Made by a program: the position numbers and the translations under genes. A DNA stretch of 64,000 nucleotides from Taeniopygia guttata (taxonomy: Eukaryota; Chordata; Aves; Passeriformes; Estrildidae), in NCBI RefSeq assembly GCF_048771995.1, contig NC_133063.1, positions 7,018,001 through 7,082,000 on the forward strand, given 5' to 3'. The notes under the pieces are model-generated. The model saw only the letters and a list, made by a program, of their open reading frames with translations, was not told where the DNA came from and did no database searches. Positions 47,641-56,508 of this stretch are shown in pieces. Numbering within the stretch: position 1 is the stretch's first letter; each line of letters begins with the position of its first letter.

Positions 47641-48185
47641 TCTTTTCTTTTCTTTTCTTTTCTTTTCTTTTCTTTTCTTTTCTTTTCTTTTCTTTTCTTT
47701 TCTTTTCTTTTCTTTTCTTTTCTTTTCTTTTCTTTTCTTTTCTTTTCTTTTCTTTTCTTTTCTTTTCTTTTCTTTTCTTTTCTTTTCTCTTCTCTTCTCT
47801 TCTCTTCTCTTCTCTTCTCTTCTCTTCTCTTCTCTTCTCTTCTCTTCTCTTCTCTTCTCTTCTCTTCTCTTCTCTTCTCTTCTCTTTTCCTTTTCCTTTT
47901 CCTTTTCCTTTTCCTTTTCCTTTTCCTTTTCCTTTTCCTTTTCCTTTTCCTTTTCCTTTTCCTTTTCCTTTTCCTTTTCCTTTTCCTTTTCCTTTTCTTT
48001 TCTTTTTCTTTTTCTTTTTCTTTTTCTTTTTCTTTTTCTTTTTCTTTTTCTTTTTCTTTTTCTTTTTCTTTTTCTTTTTCTTTTTCTTTTTCTTTTTCTT
48101 TTTCTTTTTCTTTTTCTTTTTCTTTTTCTTTTTCTTTTTCCTTTCTTTTTTCTTCTTTCTTTTCCTTTCCTTTCCTTTCTTTTCT
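47641..48185. repeat. Compound polypyrimidine satellite: four consecutive repeat units
   Basis: About 540 bp of nearly pure C/T on the + strand (G/A on the - strand). It is built from blocks: (TCTTT) x29 at 47641-47785, (TCTCT) x20 at 47786-47885, (TTTTCC) x18 at 47885-47992 and (TTTTTC) x23 at 48003-48140, then an irregular C/T tail. The first two units are pentamers and the last two hexamers. The long open frames read from it (poly-Phe/Ser/Leu or poly-Lys/Glu) are artefacts of the repeat and not genes. Confidence 0.97.
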
Positions 48186-51100
48186 CTCAAGACAGTCAAG
48201 GAAAAGAAATACGGGCATAAATACAGCAATTTAAAAAACCCAGCCCTGCTTGGCTGAGAGGACAAACCACAATGCCCAGATATGAACTACTGGAGGAGTC
48301 AGAGAGTGGTTTTCCACTAATTTGCTCACCAATATAAATAAATGATAAAAGAGAGAGATAAGCAAACAAGAGAAAATCAGTGGCAGCTTATGAACAATTC
48401 ACTAGTCCTAAAAGGGGTTGAATATTTCAGGAATGAGGGCATATTTTATAGAAGCAGGTAGTTTATGAAAGACTCGCTTTCCAGTCCCGCTTACGACTCA
48501 GAGCTTGCATTACAGATGAGTAAATATTTAGCCTTCATGGCCACAAAGGTTTGATGTTGAGAATGTTAAACCTTAAAGACCGGAAGGCAAATAAAAAATA
48601 CCCTAGCATTTGTCCTTTGAAACAAAACAAAGAAAGCCTAGCAGTTTTTAAGCTATACTCAAGTTAAGGCATCCAAGGGGAGCTGAGCAGTAAGACTGAA
48701 CACCAAGAAGGCTTCTCGGTAGTCTGTGGGAAATTTTGTTCAAAAGAAAATTTTGTCATGTTTATATCAAAGTGGCCTCAGGAAAGCCTCAGGAAAGTGC
48801 TTGGAGGAACACATAAATATTCCTCCAACAGTGGAGAGTTAATAATTTGTTTTCACTGGAGAGGAAAAGCCTAGCTCCAGCACACAGGCCTTGGTGCACC
48901 GTGGCTGTGTTGGCTGAAGCAGCATTTACCCTCTGTACCCTCTGGTGTGCTCCTGTGCCCAGCAAAAACTCAGCTTTGGTCTGGGGGGGTCCTTAGTCAA
49001 AGAGAGTTTTCACTGCTTCCACAGCCCCACCTCAGTTGCCTGAGTCCCCTCACTGTGTTCACTGGGAGCTTCATGTGATTTTATTTACCCCTGAGTTTTA
49101 GGTAAAAAACAAAAAACCAAAACCAAAACCAAAACCAAAACCAAAACCAAACCAAAACAAAACCCAAAAAACAAAAAACACAAAACAAACAAACAAACAA
49201 ACAAAAAAACCCTTTTTGTTTGCCTTAGGTCGAAAAATGCGTTTTTATGTTCCTGCATGCAGTGGACTGGAAGCCTCAGCTCCTACACCAATATAAAGTA
49301 ATACCTAAGGATGTGAACCACTTTAAATCCTAACACTGGAAAATTTGAGGAAGAAGTGGACTCAATAACAAAGGAACCAATAAATTAGAAGAGCTGCATT
49401 CCCAGAGTTCTCATGGCATCACACAGATCGAAAATCAAGTTCACATATCTCTTATTATTTAACAGGAATTCCTAAAATTCCTGCAGGATAAGTAATTTGA
49501 AACAACCCACAGAGCTATTTTGCTTGTTTCCTGGGGCAAATTTATGTCACAGTTTGGTAGTTACAATGTTATCAGCTGCCTTGGAAAAACAGGCTCTGCT
49601 AATGTGACCATTACCTAATTCATGCCTGGAGTCTGATCCTTGGAGATTTCTAAGCCTTTTAGTGATCCCTTGAATGGCCTCTTTATAACTTTAAACACAG
49701 GGACATTTAGTCAGGTGGCTGCCATAGTAGGAAAACAGGAAGGTGTATAAGAATAACCATTTTTGTTTGATGTCCTACCATCTGCACAACTGCAGACTTG
49801 TGTATAAACACACATGACTACTTTTTCATCACTGCACGTGAAAACAAAAATTATCCAAGACTCCCTGGGAGATGGGAGTTTAGAGGAGATTAAAAGTAGT
49901 GGTAGAGCTGATACCTGTGTCTTCCAGAGGAGATGAAGGAAGAAAAAACTTTTCCTTCTTTTCAGTTGTTTTTTCCTGATTTTACATCCCTTAGGAAGGA
50001 CATTAAGTGAGGGGGCTGCCCTGCTGAGGGCAGTCTGTGCTTTGGGTTTCTTTATGCACCTCACTTTGAAAACAGCCTTGGGGCAAGCCTCTTCAATCTT
50101 TGGTGCCTCAGCTTCTCACTCTTGTGAAATGCTTACACGTGGCCTTAGGGGCTGCAGAGGGTGGTTTCCTCTCACCCTGTCCCCACTGCCGCCTGTTGGG
50201 AATCCCACGGGAGTGCTGAGGCACAGCCGCAGTGAGCCAGGAGGAAGGTGGTGTCTGAGACCATCAAATCAGCCAAATTCCATCTGCTCTGTGTCTGCTC
50301 CGGCTGGTGGAGAGGGCCCTGAAGGGGACAGGCTGTCCTTCCAGCTTCCAAGGCTGCCCTTGGCAGGCAGGGCTGGTGCCCCTGGGTCCCAGGAGCTGGA
50401 AGTGTGCCTTGTCTGTGACGTGTTTTGGGGCAATGTCTTCAATGGCAGGCGCTGACTTGCGCAGTCCATGCGACAAACTCGGCACTCTGCAACTTTAAAA
50501 ACCGAAAAAAGCTTTGCCAGATTTGTGGCTGTAGATGACAATCATGGCTTATTTGGAGCCCTAGAGGCCAAGTTGATGTACTTCCCTCACAAACTGTCTC
50601 TAAAAAAAGGTCCCCAGCGAAAATGTGATTTTCCAATCTGGAGAATCCTGTCTGTGGGATCTGCAGACCCCTGTGACCAGGGACTCTGCTCATTTTTCAG
50701 GTTTCTCCCATAGTTTGCACTGTGCTTGGAGTTGAGGGATGAATAGTGAGATCTTATTGCTGTGGCCCTTGTCCTTCCTCTCCCCTTCTCCTCTTCCTTT
50801 TGTCTTCCCTTTGTTGTTTTGTCTTAGTTGTGGCAGGAGTATCTCTGGGACAGTGACTGCAGCTACTTGTGTTTCTGAAAATGTCAGCATACTTGTCAAG
50901 ATAGTGAAGTAATGCAATGAAAGAAGTAGGTGGAAATAAATACTATTTCCTGTTTGCTTACTTATGGCAAATAGAATAGATCAGTCAGGGAAATTTTACT
51001 GTACATAAACTCACTAACTAACTACATAAACTAATTTTTCTGGTCATAGTTTGAAGGCAAATCATTAACTGAGCTCAGGCTTTGCTTGAAATCTTTTAAA

Positions 51101-54100
51101 CATCCATGAGAAGAAAAATTCATATCTATAAAGGTTAGGGGCACAAAATCACTGCAGGATTTCTCTGTAGCTTCTGGAGGCACTGCACAAGTGTGCTTTG
51201 ACTGCAGGCACACTGAACTGTCCTTTGGGGAGCACACCTCTCACTCCATGAGCACTGGGTTTGGATGTCCACAGCAGGAGTCTTGGGCCAAGGGGGCGTT
51301 TTTACTTACCAGTTGCAAAACTCCAAAGAAGCAATGCTAAGTCGGCCAAAACTTTAAATGAAGATTAAAACAAATCCCCTTGGGGATGAGATGGAAATGT
51401 CAGCCCAAGGATGAATCTGTTCTCAGTAAGTTGCAAGCAAGTGAAGGAGATACAAGTTGGAATCCAGCCTTGGCCGCACCACACACCATCTGTCACCCTT
51501 ATAGATTGAAATAAAGGAAAAGCAGAGAGCCTGCAATTATTCTCTCCCTTGCTGGGTAGCCCAGAGGCCAGAGAAGTGGATTCTCTTCCCTGATACATTC
51601 CTTGCGACAGAAATGACAGATTAATTTTCCCACAGTGGTGTTGCTGTGCATTGCTCTCTAATCCTACTCACTCTCCTCTTGGCAAGCAGGAGCACAGACT
51701 GCCAGGCTGGGACCTGAGTGAGAAGGCTCTCTTCCCAGGATTAGAGATACAGATATAGCAAATTGCAGGAGAAGAACAGGAGAGAACAGGAGATGCTGAA
51801 GTCTGTCCACTAGGCACACTGCTGGCAAAATGCAGGAACTTGCTTCTGCCCTTACAAACACCTGAGCACAGCTAGTGCTGAATGCTTAGTCAGGCAAAAT
51901 GTCTTCTCTCTCTCCTTCTCCCCCATGCCCTTGCACATTTTCGTAACCTCACAAAAGTTTCAGACAACGTCATCTTTAACCTACTGCAGGCAGGACTCGG
52001 GAGCCACGTGAGGAACAGCGAGGGGAGATCAGAACACCAGCCCCATGGCCAATGAATGGGGGACTTGGACTACACTCCCCTACACGCCACCCCAAACAGG
52101 GTGCTGGAATGTCTCTCCCTTGGCATTGCATTTTGAAAGATGTGTCTGGCAAGACAGCTAGCTGACTTTGGCAGGCACTGCAATTAGTGTGATAATTAAT
52201 TAAAGAGCAGTTGAGAAAAATCACAGCACGAGGTTACTCCACAACCAGATCCACAACTCACTACCAGAGCAAGGCATCCTGCTCTGTTCCATATCTCTAT
52301 TTTTTTTTAAAGGAGTTAGTAGCTTCCATAGTGCACTGGAGTGGGATGAAGAGGAATTAATCCTTGTGCTAATCAGTGAGAGGACCTTGTCTGTGAGATA
52401 AGACAACCTGGGAACAGAACAGCAAGTGATATCAGAGCAATAGAAAGGACAAGTATGGCAAGACATAACAGCTAAAGGCTGTTTTACACAAGCCTCCTCT
52501 TGTTTCATATGTGACACCGAAGACTGGAGGAACCTCTCTGCGGAGCAGAGAGTGAGCAGGAGGAACAGCTGTCCTGTCTATTGCAGAGCTGCAGCTGCTG
52601 CATAGCTCCCTGTATTTCTATGCCTTCAGCTGGGCTAGTGAAGGCACACATATTATGTTCCTAAGGAGACACCCAGGCTGCTCCTGCTGCCACCTTTCCC
52701 ATCTGCCCATTTAGGGAGGTTTGGGATAACCACCACACACAGGTTTTGGTGCAACTCTAGCTCTCACCTGCCTGCACTCCTGCCTGTCCCTGGGCTGTGC
52801 CTGCCCCTGCTGAGAGGTACCAGCAGTCCTTGCTCGCTGCCGGTGTGGAAAAGCAGCCAAATGCTGAGCCACCAAACAGGTCTGCTGTGGGTGTGGGTGG
52901 GACAGGCTCAGTAGTTACCCTCAAGCCTCTGGGTGTCTTGATGTTGTGTTGCTCCTTACTTGAAGCAAACAGGCTCAGCCCAGGATGAGAGGACTTCTGC
53001 TGCATATAAAGTTATTACTGTAGCCCACTTAGGGGTTATTGAAACAGGCATGGAAGAGTAATTTTTTTTATTCTCAAACTGGAGTTTCATTAAAAATGGC
53101 TGATTTGCAGAAAAATACATTTTAAAAAAACATTGATATCTTTGAAAAAGTAAAAGTAGGAGAAAAGGATCCCTTTTTCTTTGTTTCTTCAAACTTATTA
53201 ATACAGACACAATATGGAAGCTTATGCCGAGCTTTCGGCTTTATTTTCACTATTTTTCTTCTGAGTGGGGAAACAAAAAATTCATGTATATACAGAATGA
53301 AAAAAACAGTCTTCTTGATTGTATTTCTTAGTGAGAAGGAGACCAGACTGTTTTCTGCCTGTTTCTAAGCAGATACTTTTGTTGGAAGACTTCTCACCCT
53401 CAGTTATTACATCTTTTATGTTAAAGCAGTACAAAAACATTTGAAGTGTCACATTATGTCAGCCCTCTTCCCTTCTCACTGTGCTTCAAGCTGTCTTTGG
53501 AGCATTGTTGTGGAAATTAAATTTTCTGGCTGGTTCTCCCCTTGCTTGTTGTTGTGTGAGGCCAGTGAGTTTTCTGCACCGCAGTGCTGCCCATGTAGTG
53601 TTGGAGACACTTCTGGCTTGCTTTTACTTTAACCTTCTACATGGTCTGTGGGTGCAAGCACCAGTCCAGTTATGCAACTTCTCTCTTCACTGTCCAGGCT
53701 TTCCCCAGTCCTTGTTAGAAGCAATGTATTTTAGCTCTCACTACAGTACCTTCCACCCACTTTGGAGTCCATGAATACTATAAATCAGGCTCTGTTTTAC
53801 AGACAGAGCTTTGCTTTCCCCTCTGGGATTCTGTATTTCACAGAGGAAGAGGAACTCAAGTCCAGTTAGTGATTGCACTGAAGCACCTTGAGCTGATGCC
53901 ATGAAGCTTCTTTTCCATCTAATCATGATTATCTGGAAGGGAAAAAAGGTTATTAAATGTTGGAAAATGTGCTATGTCCCATCTATTTCAGATTATTTTA
54001 TATCTGCGCTTACAACAGACTTAGACAATTTGTTCAAGATTCAAGAAACTAAAATTATCCCCTTCCCCCATCTTTCATCACTTGAAAGGTTTCTTTTAGC

Positions 54101-55840
54101 ATTTTGTTTTAAATCTTCCTTATTTTCTTTTTATTTTCTTTCTTATATTTCTGTAATTTGTTGGACACTTTGCATAACCCTTTCTTAAATATGTAACTAT
54201 GTCTTGAAGTGAGGCATGGGCATGAAGAAAAAATTATGCAAACAAGCGTTTTCAGTGTAACAAATTAGATTTCATTCTGTGTAAATCCATTGCCTCTCCT
54301 TGCAATTGATGGGTTTCACAAGCTGTATTGGGAGTTAACTGTAAGTTTGATTACAGCCCCGTGGATTTACAGACAGGGCCAGCAATCTATCCAGAGCTGG
54401 TATGCCAAACATTGCCACTGCTCCTTTCTACCTGATCCTATAAGCAGTTAAAACTACACTATTTCTTTTCCCACTAACTTAACATAATATGTAATATTGT
54501 AAGCCTTTTTTTTTTCTTTTTTTTTCCTGCATGGACATGGATGTAGTTGTGTAAATCAGGAGACTTCATATTCTGTTTTGCTCTGATGGGTAGGTAGCAT
54601 CACCTGTAATTAGGGTGACCTGACACAGCCTGCCTCAAAGTATTAGTTCTTTTAGTTTGCCATATGGTGCCATCAGGGAATGAAATTTTCTGGGAAGGAT
54701 GTCTGACCCGAGATAGAGTCAGGCTGATTTCTAAGGGGGAAATTACGCTATAGAATTTCAACCAAATTAGATCAAGAGAAATGCATTGTTTAGTCCACAC
54801 TTGGGGAAAAGAAAGACATGAAAAAGTTCTTGCTATTGTTTTGACAAGAGGGTCTCACACACTGTGTGTCAGAGGATATGCTCAGTACTTAGCAAGCTGC
54901 AGCACAAATCATATTTTTCCCCGCTCACATCACCACCATCCTCTGGGGAGGAAGGCTGGTCTCTCCTGCCTCTTCACGTCCAATCCCCTGTTTGGACTCC
55001 CAGCCTCTCTCCCTGCCTCACACATTGTGTTAGCCCCCTCCTCTTCCTGCCACTCAGTTGTCTCGAAAAGTCTCAGCATGAACAGTTTGTACCCTCACTA
55101 AATTCTTCTGATGCCTTCTGGATATAAATAGGGACTACTGATGGAGGAAACTCTAGTTGTGTCTTGGGGAAAATGTATTCTCACTTATAGATCTTACTTG
55201 TCTTTTAGTGGAATCTAAAGTTGGAAAGGTGACCCAGTACTACTTCTACACTTCAGCAATCTCTTATTGAACAATCTCACTAATATAAACCAGATATGTT
55301 TTAGTCTCCAAAGGTGTCTGGTATGAAAAAGATCTGTTGCCCTTAAAGTGAATCCCATTTGCTTCACATTGCAAAACCCAGGGAGTCCTCATTCCCTGTG
55401 TAATAAGCTTCTTTATGAAGCTGCACCTTTGGCAACAAACTGCACAATGAAATGAAAACTGGTATTGTTATTAAATTAATGTCCTTACATAACTGATCTT
55501 TCACCCAGTGGCTGCCAACGCAGATCTCAGTGCAAACCACATTTCTGAGAGGAGAGCAGAGAGAGCTGAAGAGCTCAAGGAATCAATTTTTTTTTATTTC
55601 TCAGGAGCACAGATGCAATCTCCAGTGAATTAATATTTTCTCCAAACTTGTATCCCTTCGAGTGCTGGCAAAACAAGGTCTTGGCAAAGACTTTTCAAGG
55701 GAACAGCAGAAGGCCCCATGTGAGCACTGTACAGAAAATGCAGTTGGCTGCTGGTTACCGGTGCAAAAGCAGGAATGGGAAGAAGACCCCAGCAGGGGTA
55801 TAGCAGAGCTGGGTCACCACAGGCAGGAAGGACCTAGGGG
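48186..55840. other. LPL: Intergenic upstream of LPL
   Basis: No gene recognised. It contains an A/C-rich repeat (49104-49210), a short direct duplication of GCCTCAGGAAA (48775-48796) and a GC-richer patch around 50100-50460 whose open frame has no domain. The region could hold distal LPL enhancers, but nothing in the bases alone identifies one. Confidence 0.55.
49104..49210. repeat. A/C-rich repeat with (CCAAAA)n core and (CAAA)n end
   Basis: CCAAAA units around 49117-49150 grade through AAAACAAAACCC into CAAA units at 49185-49203. Confidence 0.9.
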
Positions 55841-55950
55841 GTGAAATGTCGCATCCTGGCTGGGTGGGCTGTGGGAGCCAGGCCCAAGGAGGGCTCGGAG
55901 CCAAGGGGTCTATGCACGCCGTGCCGAGCCGGGGCCGTGCCATCCCGTTC

Positions 55951-56102
55951 CATGCCATGCCATGCCATGCCATGCCATGCCATGCCATGCCATGCCATGC
56001 CATGCCATGCCATGCCATGCCATGCCATGCCATGCCATGCCATGCCATGCCATGCCATGCCATGCCATGCCATCCCATCCCGTCCCGCTCCGCTCCATCC
56101 CG
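55951..56102. repeat. LPL: (CATGC)24 array with degenerate pentamer tail
   Basis: Twenty-four perfect CATGC units fill 55951-56070. They are followed by diverged pentamers (CATCC, CATCC, CGTCC, CGCTC, CGCTC, CATCC) to about 56100. Because five is not a multiple of three, the array is open in every frame and gives repeat ORFs such as MPCHA on the + strand and MAWHG on the - strand; these are not genes. The array ends about 65 bp upstream of the LPL CCAAT box. Confidence 0.97.
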
Positions 56103-56148
56103 CGGGAGCGCCGATCCCGAACCCGCCCCACGCCCCGGGCAGCGCCGG

Positions 56149-56159
56149 CCCCGCCCCTC
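56149..56159 (+). promoter_or_regulatory. LPL: GC box (Sp1-type) of the LPL promoter
   Basis: CCCCGCCCCTC lies 10 bp upstream of the CCAAT box. The mammalian LPL promoter has a functional CT/GC element for Sp1/Sp3 in the same relative place, upstream of CCAAT. Confidence 0.6.
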
Positions 56160-56168
56160 AGCGCTCGC

Positions 56169-56173
56169 CCAAT
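56169..56173 (+). promoter_or_regulatory. LPL: CCAAT box of the LPL promoter
   Basis: CCAATGGG is a good NF-Y site in forward orientation. The human LPL promoter has a CCAAT box near -65; here it sits 66 bp upstream of the TATA-like box, further away than in human. Confidence 0.75.
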
Positions 56174-56192
56174 GGGCGCGCAGAGTGCTTAG

Positions 56193-56226
56193 CATATTTA
56201 CATATTCATTTACATATTTGCATATT
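56193..56226 (+). promoter_or_regulatory. LPL: Duplicated octamer region of the LPL promoter
   Basis: The exact octamer ATTTGCAT at 56216-56223 matches the conserved Oct-1 site of the LPL promoter. The 14 bases containing it (56213-56226) match 56193-56206 with one difference, giving an upstream octamer-like ATTTACAT at 56196-56203. A third ATTTACAT lies at 56208-56215, immediately next to the exact site. The upstream copy also makes a forkhead-type TATTTAC (56195-56201). Confidence 0.75.
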
Positions 56227-56234
56227 GCCCGGGC

Positions 56235-56241
56235 CATAAAG
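56235..56241 (+). promoter_or_regulatory. LPL: TATA-like element of LPL (CATAAAG)
   Basis: CATAAAG in a GC-rich surround, 12 bp after the octamer. With a usual 25-30 bp spacing the start site would be near 56265. That gives a 5' UTR of about 180 nt, close to the length known for mammalian LPL. Confidence 0.6.
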
Positions 56242-56264
56242 GCGGGCCGAGGCGGTGCTGGGCG

Positions 56265-56447
56265 CTCCCCGGGCTGCCCTGTCTATCGCTGCACTTCGGC
56301 GCCGCGCTTCTGCTTTAGTCATCGTAAGTTTTTAGGGAAAAAAAAAAAAACCGCAAAAAAAAAAACTTACTTACTTTTAAAATTTTTTTAAAAAAAAATT
56401 TCTTTTTCTTTTCGCGCCGAAGCTCTGGTGGCCGCGGCAGAGGCGAG
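56265..56447 (+). other. LPL: LPL 5' UTR (predicted), with an AT-rich block
   Basis: Start inferred from the TATA-like box. The segment is GC-rich at both ends, but 56325-56411 is nearly all A/T, with long A and T runs. GTAAGTTTTT (56324-56333) and AAAAACTTAC (56361-56370) form a perfect 10-bp inverted repeat. The block opens with a perfect splice-donor word (GTAAGT, 56324) and closes with a pyrimidine tract and AG at 56421-56422, so it might be a 99-nt intron. Confidence 0.5.
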
Positions 56448-56508
56448 ATGTGGAGGAAGGCGCTCCTGGCCGCCGTGTGCCTCTGCCTGCGCTGGGCGGC
56501 TCTCGGCG
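56448..56508 (+). CDS. LPL: Lipoprotein lipase exon 1: signal peptide
   Basis: Encodes MWRKALLAAVCLCLRWAALG plus one base of the next codon (phase 1, as in other LPL genes). It is a classic secretory signal: a basic N-terminus (WRK), a hydrophobic core (ALLAAVCLCL) and small residues near the end. LPL is secreted by adipose and muscle cells and hydrolyses lipoprotein triglycerides on the capillary wall. The ATG at 56448 has a G at -3; no in-frame ATG lies just upstream, though the upstream frame reads GRGRGE and resembles the N-terminal extension I recall for chicken LPL. The donor GTGAGT begins at 56509. The leader is about 20 residues, shorter than the human 27-residue leader. Confidence 0.93.

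Noticed and set aside
47530..48265. Long ORFs (up to 234 codons) of Phe/Ser/Leu or Lys/Glu repeats
   Set aside because: They are read-through of the polypyrimidine satellite on both strands and in several frames; there is no gene context.
50042..50541. 137-codon + strand ORF in a GC-rich patch
   Set aside because: GC-rich sequence has few stops. The protein is Gly/Pro/Ser-rich without any motif, and three other frames are also open there.
55755..56391. ORFs of repeated MPCHA or MAWHG (up to 181 codons)
   Set aside because: Produced by the CATGC pentamer array, which is open in all frames; they run across the LPL promoter.
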